64,000 nucleotides of DNA from Polynucleobacter sp. MWH-CaK5 (GTDB taxonomy: Bacteria > Pseudomonadota > Gammaproteobacteria > Burkholderiales > Burkholderiaceae), in assembly GCF_018687615.1 (NCBI RefSeq), contig NZ_CP061299.1, forward strand, positions 434,001 through 498,000, written 5' to 3'. A program made the translations under genes and the position numbers. Position 1 is the stretch's first letter; every line of letters starts with the position of its first letter. Positions 51,360-59,941 of this stretch are shown piece by piece. The notes beneath the pieces were generated by a model. It saw only the letters and a list, made by a program, of their open reading frames with translations. It did no database searches and was not told where the DNA came from.

Positions 51360-52574
51360 TTAAGCGCCCAATCTCCAAAGAGAAGTTACTTCAGCCGCTC
51401 TGGCGCGATACAAAGGATCTTGAGTGTCTAGCGCTTTGATGTGAGTTGGTCTGACATCATTGCGACCCAATACTTTTAATCCTGCTGCTTCAATCCATGA
51501 CAACAACTCTGCACGTGTTCTTAAGCCTAAGTGCTCTGCTAGATCTGACAAAATTAACCATCCTTCACCATCTGGTGTGAGGTGATCTTTTAAGCCAGCT
51601 AAAAATCCTTTGAGCATTTGACTGTCTGGATCGTAAACCGCATATTCAATCGGTGAGCTCGGTCTTGCTGGCACCCATGGAGGGTTACAAATAATCAAGG
51701 GAGCCTGGCCTTCAGGGAAAAGATTGGTTTGCATCAGTTTCACTTGCTTACCAATGCCCAAACCTTCGATGTTCTCTGTGGCACATTCAATCGCACGTTC
51801 ATCTTGGTCTGTTGCCACAATCTTTTGAATGCCACGTTTGGCCAACACTGCTGCTAGAACGCCTGTTCCTGTACCAATATCAAAAGCCAATGATTGCTTA
51901 TTGATAGATGCGGGGAAAGGCGCTTTTTCTAATAAGCCGATGTACTCTGAGCGAACTGGTGCAAATACCCCGTAATGAGGGTGGATGCGCCCATCACCTA
52001 AATCTTTAAGGGCATCGAGTGCCATACCGTTCTTGCGCCACTCCAATGAGCCAATGAATCCCAGTAAATCTCTTAAAGACATCACGTAGGGCTCCGTAAC
52101 AGAACCATAGACTGCCAAGCAAGCTTGACTCACATCCGGAGCTCTTCTGAGTCCAATGGTGTGATCAGGTTCGACTTGTATCAAAAGCATGCCGAGTGTT
52201 CGGCTTCTTTGTGACTGAGTGAGTCGGTGCTTGTGAAAAATTTCTGACATCGGCACTGCGAGGGGGATCACGCCTTCTTGCTTGTTCTTTGAAGACTTTA
52301 GATTGCGGATACTCTTCTTGGAAGGCTTATCTGCGCGGCGAGTCATCGCTTGAAGTAATTGCTTGGCATTTTGAAAGTCACCTCGCCAAATAATGCCTGT
52401 GCCTTCACAAGCTACACGGTAGGCTTCATCAGCGGTGAGTGTGTCGTCAGCGATGATCAGCTTTTTAGGTGGCGGAGTACCTTTTTCAGAGCGCCAGCGA
52501 CAGGTGTGTGTGGTTTCGCCCTCATCCCAACTGATGGGTGGGTGAGCAGTTTCGTGAGAGATGGTTTTATGCAT
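51360..52574 (-). CDS. Class I SAM-dependent methyltransferase, RNA/protein glutamine-type fold
   Basis: A 404-residue protein. The N-terminal ~190 residues are unassigned. The C-terminal part is a Rossmann methyltransferase with motif I AFDIGTGTGVLAAVLAKRG, the acidic motif II ATDQDERAIECA and a catalytic-type NPPW in IICNPPWVPARPSS. NPP-(Y/W/F) marks enzymes that methylate exocyclic amines (PrmC, RsmC, RlmG types). The substrate cannot be set. Its start overlaps the mnmH stop by 8 nt, suggesting an operon with a tRNA-modifying enzyme. Confidence 0.8.
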   Translation of the reverse strand: MHKTISHETAHPPISWDEGETTHTCRWRSEKGTPPPKKLIIADDTLTADEAYRVACEGTGIIWRGDFQNAKQLLQAMTRRADKPSKKSIRNLKSSKNKQEGVIPLAVPMSEIFHKHRLTQSQRSRTLGMLLIQVEPDHTIGLRRAPDVSQACLAVYGSVTEPYVMSLRDLLGFIGSLEWRKNGMALDALKDLGDGRIHPHYGVFAPVRSEYIGLLEKAPFPASINKQSLAFDIGTGTGVLAAVLAKRGIQKIVATDQDERAIECATENIEGLGIGKQVKLMQTNLFPEGQAPLIICNPPWVPARPSSPIEYAVYDPDSQMLKGFLAGLKDHLTPDGEGWLILSDLAEHLGLRTRAELLSWIEAAGLKVLGRNDVRPTHIKALDTQDPLYRARAAEVTSLWRLGA

Positions 52575-53625
52575 AATGGTGTCCCATCAATATTTGCTTG
52601 GCCAAGATATCAATTCCTTTGGCAGATAAGTCTGCAGTGTTATAGCTTGTGGCTGTTTCGTAATTCACATAATTGGAATTCTGTGAGCGACGGTAGAGGG
52701 CATCATAGTGCTGTTCTAGTAATTCACTCACCAATGTGGGCCACTGACCCTCTTCGGCCAGTGATTTCCAGTGAGCTAAAGTTTCTTTACTGTGCAAGTC
52801 CTTGAGGTAATCAATGGTGCTGATTAAATGCTGGGGGTCTTGAACAAAGTAATCGTAGTCTGAAATCAAGAATTCAACCCTGGCTTCAATGCTTGCCTCA
52901 ATCTTGATGCAAGGACTTTTGCGCATGGTTTCCAATAAAACATCGGGCACGTGTAGGCTGCCAATTTTTCGACTTTCAGCTTCGACAAAAACGATCTTGC
53001 TTGTGTCAAATTTCTCCAAAGATTGAATCAGTTTCGTCTCAAACATTTTTTGACTTGGCTGAGGGATGTTGGGGATGTTCCCGAGAACTGAGCCCTTGTG
53101 AATCGCCAGTTGCTCTAAATCTAAAACCTGCGCGCCCAATTGATTCAGTTTTTCTAGAACACGGCTCTTGGCGCTACCAGTTTGGCCAGTGATCACCATG
53201 AAGCTGAATTGCTGAGGCAGGGTGTTGAGTTTGGTGACCACTTCTTTGCGGTAAGACTTGTACCCGCCATCCAAGATTTGAGCATTCCAACCAATTTGTC
53301 GGAGGATGTGCGTCATCGAGCCACTGCGTTTGCCGCCACGCCAACAGTAAATCAGAGGATTCCAGTTTTTAGGTTTCTCTTTAAATTCAGTTTCAATATA
53401 TGAAGCAATTGTTTTTGCAATCAATGCTGCACCAACTTTCTTAGCTTCAAAGGGTGATGCTTGTTTGTACATGGTTCCAACCACGATGCGCTCTTCATTC
53501 GATAACACTGGACAGTTGATGGCGCCAGGAATGTGATCTTCTGCATATTCCGCAGGCGTGCGCACATCGATGATTTCATCGAAGCTTGAGCGCTCAAGGA
53601 TGTCGGCGGTTATGGAGGATTTCAT
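52567..53625 (-). CDS. mnmH: tRNA 2-selenouridine synthase MnmH (SelU)
   Basis: A 352-residue enzyme that converts 2-thiouridine at tRNA position 34 to 2-selenouridine through a geranylated intermediate. The N-terminal rhodanese domain runs DVRTPAEYAEDHIPGA to the active-site loop YCWRGGKRSGS (catalytic Cys in YCW). The C-terminal P-loop domain starts VITGQTGSAKSRVLE; the residue before Lys is Ala where the Walker A consensus has Gly. Length is normal. Selenophosphate synthase (selD) is not in the window. Confidence 0.93.
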   Translation of the reverse strand: MKSSITADILERSSFDEIIDVRTPAEYAEDHIPGAINCPVLSNEERIVVGTMYKQASPFEAKKVGAALIAKTIASYIETEFKEKPKNWNPLIYCWRGGKRSGSMTHILRQIGWNAQILDGGYKSYRKEVVTKLNTLPQQFSFMVITGQTGSAKSRVLEKLNQLGAQVLDLEQLAIHKGSVLGNIPNIPQPSQKMFETKLIQSLEKFDTSKIVFVEAESRKIGSLHVPDVLLETMRKSPCIKIEASIEARVEFLISDYDYFVQDPQHLISTIDYLKDLHSKETLAHWKSLAEEGQWPTLVSELLEQHYDALYRRSQNSNYVNYETATSYNTADLSAKGIDILAKQILMGHHYA

Positions 53626-53705
53626 GAGTGATAAAGCACATAAGACAATTGAATGGGCTCAATTTTCCCATGGTATTGAGTAACAGTCTTAAATTATTGA
53701 TTTAT

Positions 53706-55019
53706 TTATAAAACAAATAGTCTGAAGCCTGCGAATAAAAGGCATAGACCAATGATTTGCATGATGGACCAGCGTCTCATCAATAAGAGATAAAGCGAGA
53801 TTACCGTGATGCCAATGGAGAGTAGAGCAGGGGTTTGTGCAAAACCTTGAGGCCAATACACATGAATCATGAAGAAGCTACCCAGATGAAGAATCATGCC
53901 AACAACTGCTGCCGTGATGAATTTCAAGATTTGATTGAGCTTGTTATATTGTTTACTTGCCTCTACCAAAGGGGCGCCTAGCAAAATGAACATGAACGAT
54001 GGCAAGAAAGTGAACCACGTTGCCACGATTGCTCCGAGAGCGCCTGCCCAAAATAGATTTTCAATGCCTAGCAACTCTTGTTTGAAGGAGCCCAAGAATC
54101 CTATGAATGCCACAATCATGATCAATGGACCAGGGGTGATTTCACCCAAAGCCAAGCCATCCAGAATTTGTGTTGATGTGAGCCATTGAAATTGTTCAAC
54201 ACTTGCTTGATGAACATAAGGTAACACGGCGTAAGCGCCACCAAAGGTCAAGAAGGCTGCTTTGGTAAAGAACCATGACATTTGGGTGTAGGTGTTGCTC
54301 CAGCCAAAGAGGCTGATCAGTAATGCAAAAGGTATTAACCAGAGAAGTAGGCCGAATAAACCAATTTTAAAAAATGCTGGATGACTTGGGTTGATTTGAG
54401 TGGCTTCAGAAACTTCGGTGGAGGTCTCTGGTCTTACTTTGTGATGAATGTATCCAGCCAAACTGGCACCAAGTATGACCAATGGGAAGGGAATGTTAAA
54501 TACAAGTAAAGCTATAAAAGTAATCAAACAAACAGTTGTTAATGAAACGTTTGTGAGAGTTTTCTTGCCCATCTTGTAGGCGGCAAAAAAGATGATGGCG
54601 ATCACGGCTGGTTTGATGGTGTCAAATAGAGTGATGAGCCATGCTTGCTGACCATAAATCAAATAGACCCAAGACAAGCCAATGAATAGAAGCAAAGAGG
54701 GCAGGATGAATAAAACGCCAGCGATGATTCCGCCCCAAGTGCGATGCATCACCCAGCCTAAGTAAGTAGCTAATTGCTGAGCCTCAGGGCCGGGCAAGAG
54801 CATGCAATAGTTCAAGGCATGAAGAAAATTATCTTCAGAAATCCATTTCTTTCTCTCGACCAATTCTTGATGCATGGTGGCAACTTGACCAGCGGGTCCG
54901 CCAAAACTGATGAAGCCAAGTTTGAGCCAAAACCAAAAGGCTTCTTTTAAGCTGGGAGTTGAAATAGAAATAGCGTGATTATTTGATGATTTGTTTTGAG
55001 TTGATTGAGATGGGTTCAT
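53706..55019 (-). CDS. chrA: Chromate efflux transporter ChrA
   Basis: A long-chain CHR-family inner-membrane protein of about 437 residues, with two homologous halves. The first has GFISFGGPAGQVATMHQELVE and NYCMLLPGPEAQQLATYLGW; the second AFLTFGGAYAVLPYVHQ and LGEITPGPLIMIVAFIGF. Characterised members export chromate. ATG 55019 (MNPSQSTQ) is preferred over a TTG at 55025 next to the gph stop. Downstream of gph in the ubiG-gph-chrA series. Confidence 0.92.
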   Translation of the reverse strand: MNPSQSTQNKSSNNHAISISTPSLKEAFWFWLKLGFISFGGPAGQVATMHQELVERKKWISEDNFLHALNYCMLLPGPEAQQLATYLGWVMHRTWGGIIAGVLFILPSLLLFIGLSWVYLIYGQQAWLITLFDTIKPAVIAIIFFAAYKMGKKTLTNVSLTTVCLITFIALLVFNIPFPLVILGASLAGYIHHKVRPETSTEVSEATQINPSHPAFFKIGLFGLLLWLIPFALLISLFGWSNTYTQMSWFFTKAAFLTFGGAYAVLPYVHQASVEQFQWLTSTQILDGLALGEITPGPLIMIVAFIGFLGSFKQELLGIENLFWAGALGAIVATWFTFLPSFMFILLGAPLVEASKQYNKLNQILKFITAAVVGMILHLGSFFMIHVYWPQGFAQTPALLSIGITVISLYLLLMRRWSIMQIIGLCLLFAGFRLFVL

Positions 55020-55025
55020 GCTCAA

Positions 55026-55724
55026 TCAACTGGCCAATAAGATGGCGCTTAATTCTGATGGGTGGTGGATGATGTGATCGGCACCCCATTCACTGAAGTG
55101 CTCATCACATCCACAATAGCCGTAAGCTGCAGCCACTGTTTTCATGCCGGCTGCTTTACCGGCTTCAATGTCTCTGAGGTCATCGCCCACATAAATGCAA
55201 TTCAGTGGGTTCACCGAACAAATTTCTGCTGCTTTAAGAATCGGGGCAGGGTGTGGTTTTGCAAATGGGGTGGTGTCTCCACCGATGATGGCTTGACTAC
55301 GTTTAGCTAAATTCATCAAATTCAGTAACGGGTGAGTCAAGCGCTCAGACTTGTTGGTCACAATGCCCCAGGTGATGGCGTGATTCTCAAGATCATCCAA
55401 CACGTCTGACACCCCATCAAATAACTTGGTGTGTACGCAAATATCTTTTTCGTAGTTTGCTAAAAACTCAAGCCGAAGTTCTTCAAATTCTGGATGATCT
55501 TTATCGTATCCAAAAGCGCCAAAAATTAAGCCCCGAGCTCCTGCAGATGCGCGTGGGCGCAAAACTTCGTAAGGTAGGGGGTCTAAATTTCTTTTGATGC
55601 GCAGCAGATTGGCTGCTGCAACTAAGTCAGGTGCCGTATCAGCCAAGGTTCCATCTAAATCAAAAAAGACCCCTTCATACAGAGGCTTCTTAATTACATT
55701 TGATGGAGATGCTGAATTCGACAT
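55026..55724 (-). CDS. gph: Phosphoglycolate phosphatase (HAD superfamily)
   Basis: A 232-residue HAD hydrolase with motif I FFDLDGTLADTAPDLVAAANL, motif II IVTNKS and motifs III/IV KPHPAPIL...YVGDDLRDIEAGKAAGM. It removes phosphate from 2-phosphoglycolate and possibly other small phosphates. Its ATG overlaps the ubiG stop by 1 nt (TAATG); this ubiG-gph order is conserved in betaproteobacteria. Confidence 0.92.
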   Translation of the reverse strand: MSNSASPSNVIKKPLYEGVFFDLDGTLADTAPDLVAAANLLRIKRNLDPLPYEVLRPRASAGARGLIFGAFGYDKDHPEFEELRLEFLANYEKDICVHTKLFDGVSDVLDDLENHAITWGIVTNKSERLTHPLLNLMNLAKRSQAIIGGDTTPFAKPHPAPILKAAEICSVNPLNCIYVGDDLRDIEAGKAAGMKTVAAAYGYCGCDEHFSEWGADHIIHHPSELSAILLAS

Positions 55725-56419
55725 TAATTACTTTTCGTTGTTGCGATCATGTAATTAACATCAGTATCACGACCCAATGAATAAACTTCTGTGAATGGGT
55801 TGTAGGTCATGCCCATCAATTCAGTCATTTCTAAGTTGGCTTGACGCACAAACTGACTGAGTTCTGAAGGCTTGATGAATTTCTTGTAATCGTGAGTACC
55901 TTTAGGTAACAAGCGAAGGACATATTCAGCGCCAATGATGGCGAATAAATAAGACTTTGGATTGCGATTCAAAGTGCTGAAGAAAACATGCCCACCAGGC
56001 TTCACCAGAGTTGAGCAAGCTTGAATAATGCTCATTGGATCTGGTACGTGCTCAAGCATTTCCATGCATGTCACTACGTCATATTGGCCAGCTTCTCTTT
56101 GCGCCAAATCTTCGGCGCTGATCAATTCATAGTCAACCGCAACAGAGGTTTCTAGGCTGTGGAGTTCTGCGACCTGCAAAGCTTTTTTAGATAGATCGAT
56201 GCCCTTGGTCTTTGCACCCATTTTGGCCATCGATTCGGCCAAAATGCCGCCGCCACAACCAACATCTAGAACTTTCTTGCCTTCTAGGGGAATGTGTTGA
56301 TTGATCCAATCTAAGCGAAGAGGGTTGATGGCGTGCAAGGGCTTGAATTCGCTGGTAGGGTCCCACCAGCGATGAGCTAAAGCACTGAATTTATCTATTT
56401 CGGTTTGGTCTGCGTTCAT
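55724..56419 (-). CDS. ubiG: Ubiquinone biosynthesis O-methyltransferase
   Basis: A 231-residue SAM-dependent enzyme catalysing both O-methylations in ubiquinone synthesis. It carries the UbiG N-terminus EIDKFSALAHRWWDPTSEFKPLHAINPLRLDWI, motif I VLDVGCGGGILAESMAKMGA, CMEMLEHVPDP and the membrane-associating LLPKGTHDY region. Length is normal. First gene of a likely ubiG-gph-chrA operon. Confidence 0.96.
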   Translation of the reverse strand: MNADQTEIDKFSALAHRWWDPTSEFKPLHAINPLRLDWINQHIPLEGKKVLDVGCGGGILAESMAKMGAKTKGIDLSKKALQVAELHSLETSVAVDYELISAEDLAQREAGQYDVVTCMEMLEHVPDPMSIIQACSTLVKPGGHVFFSTLNRNPKSYLFAIIGAEYVLRLLPKGTHDYKKFIKPSELSQFVRQANLEMTELMGMTYNPFTEVYSLGRDTDVNYMIATTKSN

Positions 56420-56505
56420 GGCTCTATTCTAATCAAGTGACTAGAAGTTTGTTGAAAGCTTTGGTCAGCAGACTCTATGGACCGATGTGAAGAAAATGTG
56501 GACGT

Positions 56506-56535
56506 AAAAAAACCCGGCAGAACCGGGTTTTTAAG
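56506..56535. terminator. Bidirectional terminator after the OmpA-family gene
   Basis: AACCCGG and CCGGGTT form a stem around CAGAA with A run on the left and T run on the right, 15-45 nt after the stop of the minus-strand OmpA-family gene. Confidence 0.9.
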
Positions 56536-56550
56536 TAAAACTAAACTAAA

Positions 56551-57120
56551 TTAGTTCTTACGTGTACCGATGGCTTCGATTTGAACGCGACGGTTCTTAG
56601 CGCGACCTTCTTTTGTCTTGTTATCAGCAACTGGCTGTGACTCGCCTTTGCCTTCAACGTAGATACGCTTAGCTTCAATACCTTTGCTTACCAAGTATTT
56701 CTTAACTGCTTCAGCGCGACGGATAGACAACTTCTGGTTGTATGCATCTGTACCGATTGAGTCTGTGTGACCAACAGCAACGATCACTTCAAGAGTCAAG
56801 CTCTTTACTTTGCCAGCCAAGCTGTCCAAGCTTGCTTTAGCAGCAGGCTTAAGTACTGATTTATCAAAATCAAACAATGCGTCAGCGTTCAAAGTAACCT
56901 TAGCGGCTGCTTTTGGAGCAGCTTTAGCAGCAATTGCGCCATCGCAACCTGGAGCAGCAGTCGCTGGAGTCCAGTTAGCATTGCGCCAGCAAAGTTCATT
57001 TGTACCGTTTTTCCAAACGATGCCTGTGCTGTTTACCCAGTTATCAACTGATTTTTGAGCAAAAGCGCTTGAGCTGATAGCGATACCAGCGATTGCAAGT
57101 AGTTGTAGTAGTTTTTTCAT
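56551..57120 (-). CDS. OmpA-family outer-membrane protein, short form
   Basis: A 189-residue protein with a signal peptide (MKKLLQLLAIAGIAISSSAFA), a short mature N-terminal segment containing two cysteines (Cys44 and Cys59), an Ala/Lys-rich linker and a C-terminal OmpA peptidoglycan-binding domain (LFDFDKSVLKPAAKASLDSL, VVGHTDSIG-like VAVGHTDSIGTDAYNQKLSIRRAEAV, NRRVQIEA). There is no eight-strand barrel, so it anchors in another way and tethers the envelope to peptidoglycan. GAGGAA precedes the ATG. Its codon choice is strongly biased, consistent with abundant expression. Confidence 0.92.
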   Translation of the reverse strand: MKKLLQLLAIAGIAISSSAFAQKSVDNWVNSTGIVWKNGTNELCWRNANWTPATAAPGCDGAIAAKAAPKAAAKVTLNADALFDFDKSVLKPAAKASLDSLAGKVKSLTLEVIVAVGHTDSIGTDAYNQKLSIRRAEAVKKYLVSKGIEAKRIYVEGKGESQPVADNKTKEGRAKNRRVQIEAIGTRKN

Positions 57121-57214
57121 TTTTATTCCTCAAATTATCTGTGTGGAGGCCGATCCAAATTGGATACCCAGCATTTTAGCACTATAAATCATATAAATAA
57201 CAGTCTGTGAGTGA

Positions 57215-57220
57215 TAAAAT
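57215..57220 (+). promoter_or_regulatory. Candidate -10 box of gyrA (possible leaderless start)
   Basis: TAAAAT (within GATAAAAT) ends 6 nt before the gyrA ATG, so transcription is predicted to begin at the start codon. No ribosome site is visible and no good -35 is seen. Confidence 0.5.
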
Positions 57221-57226
57221 CGCCTG

Positions 57227-59941
57227 ATGGAAATTACACAAAATAACGCCGCTAAAGAGACACTCCCAATATCACTAGAAGACGAGATGCGTCGGTCCTA
57301 TTTGGACTATGCCATGAGCGTCATTGTGGGCCGAGCTTTGCCCGATGTGAGGGATGGGTTAAAGCCTGTTCACCGTCGTGTTTTGTTCGCGATGCATGAG
57401 TTAAATAACGACTGGAACAGGGCTTACAAGAAGTCTGCTCGTATCGTCGGTGACGTGATCGGTAAGTACCACCCACACGGTGACTCAGCTGTTTACGACA
57501 CCATTGTTCGAATGGCGCAGGACTTCTCCTTGCGTTACATGCTGGTGGATGGTCAGGGTAACTTCGGTTCTGTGGACGGCGATAACGCTGCGGCGATGCG
57601 TTACACGGAAATCCGTTTGGCGAAGATAGCCCATCAGCTATTAGACGATTTAGATAAAGAAACTGTTGATTTCGGACCGAACTATGACGGTAGCGAAAAA
57701 GAGCCATTAATTCTTCCAGCAAAAATACCTAATTTATTGATCAACGGATCATCAGGTATTGCTGTGGGTATGGCCACCAACATTCCTCCGCACAACTTAG
57801 ATGAAGTTGTGTCTGCTTGTTTGCATTTACTCAATCATCCAGAGTGCACGATTGATGATTTGATGGAAATCATTCCAGCTCCTGATTTCCCAACAGCTGG
57901 AATCATCTACGGTATCCAAGGTGTTAAAGATGGTTACCGAACTGGTCGTGGTCGCGTGGTGATGCGTGCCAAGACTCACTTTGAAGACATGGAGCGCGGT
58001 TCACGTCAGGCGATCATCGTTGACGAATTACCGTACCAAGTTAATAAGAAGACTTTGCTTGAGCGCATCGCTGAACTCATTACTGAGAAAAAGGTTGAGG
58101 GTATTTCAGATATTCGTGATGAATCTGATAAATCCGGTATGCGCGTTGTGATTGAGCTAAAGCGCGGTGAAGTGCCTGAAGTTGTTCTAAACAACTTATA
58201 TAAATACACGCAGTTGCAAGATACATTCGGTATGAACATGGTGGCTTTGGTGGATAACCAGCCACGCTTGTTGAACTTGAAGCAAATGTTAGATTGCTTC
58301 TTGTCACACCGCAGAGAAGTGGTGACTCGTCGAACTGTTTTCGAACTTCGCAAAGCGCGTGAACGTGGTCACGTTCTCGAAGGTTTGGCTGTTGCTCTTG
58401 CCAATATTGATGAATTCATCAAAATCATCAAGGCAGCACCAACTCCTCCTGAAGCTAAACGTGAATTGCTATTGAAGTCTTGGGACTCTGAAGTTGTGCG
58501 TGAGATGTTGGCGCGTGCAGAAAAAGACGCGCCTGGTGGCCGTAATTCATTCCGTCCTGAAGATTTGGATCCAGCTGCTGGTATGCAGGCTGATGGTTTG
58601 TATCGTTTATCAGAAGGTCAGGCTCAAGAGATTCTACAAATGCGCTTACAGCGCTTAACAGGTCTTGAGCAAGACAAGATTGTTGGCGAGTACAAAGAAG
58701 TGATGCTTGAGATTGCTAATTTATTAGACATCTTGGCTAAGCCAGAACGCATCACAGTGATCATCACTGAAGAACTCCAAGCGGTTCAAGCTGAGTTTGG
58801 TCAAGCGGGTAATGACACAGGTCGTCGTTCACGCATTGAGATGAATGCGACTGAGTTGTTCACAGAAGATTTGATCACTCCACAAGATTTGGTTGTTACT
58901 TTGTCACATGGCGGCTATATGAAGAGCCAGCCTTTGTCTGAATACCGTGCGCAAAAACGCGGTGGTCGTGGCAAGCAAGCGGCTGCAACCAAAGACGAAG
59001 ACTGGATTGATACCTTGTTCGTTGCCAATACCCATGACACGATTTTGTGTTTCTCAGACCGCGGCCGTATGTACTGGTTGAAGGTGTGGGAAGTTCCACA
59101 AGGTGGTCGTGCATCACGCGGTAAACCAATTGTGAACATCTTCCCATTGGTTGAAGGTGAAAAAATCACAGTGATTCTTCCAATCAAAGCCTACGAAGAT
59201 GACAAGTACGTGTTCATGTCAACTCGCAAAGGCGTGGTGAAGAAATCACGTTTATCAGATTTCTCTAATCCACGTAAGGCCGGCATCATTGCTGTTGACT
59301 TGGATGAAGGCGATCATTTGGTAGGTGCTGCGATCACAGACGGTCGTCACGATGTGATGTTGTTCTCTGATGCTGGTAAGGCGGTTCGTTTTGATGAGAA
59401 CGATGTACGACCAATGGGTCGTACAGCTCGTGGTGTTCGCGGTATGAATTTGGATGCTTCACATGAAGTGATCGCCATGTTGGTGGCGCCTGCTGAAGTT
59501 GAAGGCCAAACAAATGCTGTTGATGAGAATGGTGCTCCATTACCAGGCAGCGTGCTAACTGCAACTGCTAACGGTTACGGTAAGCGCACACCAATCGCAG
59601 AGTACACCCGTCATGGTCGCGGTACAAAGGGCATGATTGCAATCCAAACCAGTGAGCGCAACGGTAAAGTTGTTGCAGCTGTTTTGGTGTCAGAACAAGA
59701 TCAAATCATGTTGATCACAACGGGTGGTGTGTTGGTTCGCACGCGCGTTGCTGAGATTCGTGAAATGGGTCGTGCAACACAAGGTGTGACTTTGATCAAC
59801 GTTGATGAGGGTACCCAGTTGTCAGGTTTACAGCGCATTGCTGAAAGCGATGATGACGAAGGTGACGATGAATCAGCCGATGAAACAGTGGATGGTGTAG
59901 CGACTCAAGAAGATGAGGGCGGGGAGCCGGACAATGTTTGA
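57227..59941 (+). CDS. gyrA: DNA gyrase subunit A
   Basis: A 904-residue subunit that cuts and rejoins DNA during ATP-dependent negative supercoiling. The catalytic tyrosine is Y126 in AAAMRYTEIRL. The quinolone-resistance region HPHGDSAVYDTIVRM has Ser87 and Asp91, the susceptible forms of E. coli Ser83 and Asp87. The C-terminal domain has the GyrA-box-type QRGGRGKQ stretch. It ends with a strongly acidic tail of about 30 residues. Its stop overlaps the serC start. gyrA-serC-pheA-hisC-tyrA is a classic Burkholderiales order. Confidence 0.98.
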   Translation: MEITQNNAAKETLPISLEDEMRRSYLDYAMSVIVGRALPDVRDGLKPVHRRVLFAMHELNNDWNRAYKKSARIVGDVIGKYHPHGDSAVYDTIVRMAQDFSLRYMLVDGQGNFGSVDGDNAAAMRYTEIRLAKIAHQLLDDLDKETVDFGPNYDGSEKEPLILPAKIPNLLINGSSGIAVGMATNIPPHNLDEVVSACLHLLNHPECTIDDLMEIIPAPDFPTAGIIYGIQGVKDGYRTGRGRVVMRAKTHFEDMERGSRQAIIVDELPYQVNKKTLLERIAELITEKKVEGISDIRDESDKSGMRVVIELKRGEVPEVVLNNLYKYTQLQDTFGMNMVALVDNQPRLLNLKQMLDCFLSHRREVVTRRTVFELRKARERGHVLEGLAVALANIDEFIKIIKAAPTPPEAKRELLLKSWDSEVVREMLARAEKDAPGGRNSFRPEDLDPAAGMQADGLYRLSEGQAQEILQMRLQRLTGLEQDKIVGEYKEVMLEIANLLDILAKPERITVIITEELQAVQAEFGQAGNDTGRRSRIEMNATELFTEDLITPQDLVVTLSHGGYMKSQPLSEYRAQKRGGRGKQAAATKDEDWIDTLFVANTHDTILCFSDRGRMYWLKVWEVPQGGRASRGKPIVNIFPLVEGEKITVILPIKAYEDDKYVFMSTRKGVVKKSRLSDFSNPRKAGIIAVDLDEGDHLVGAAITDGRHDVMLFSDAGKAVRFDENDVRPMGRTARGVRGMNLDASHEVIAMLVAPAEVEGQTNAVDENGAPLPGSVLTATANGYGKRTPIAEYTRHGRGTKGMIAIQTSERNGKVVAAVLVSEQDQIMLITTGGVLVRTRVAEIREMGRATQGVTLINVDEGTQLSGLQRIAESDDDEGDDESADETVDGVATQEDEGGEPDNV

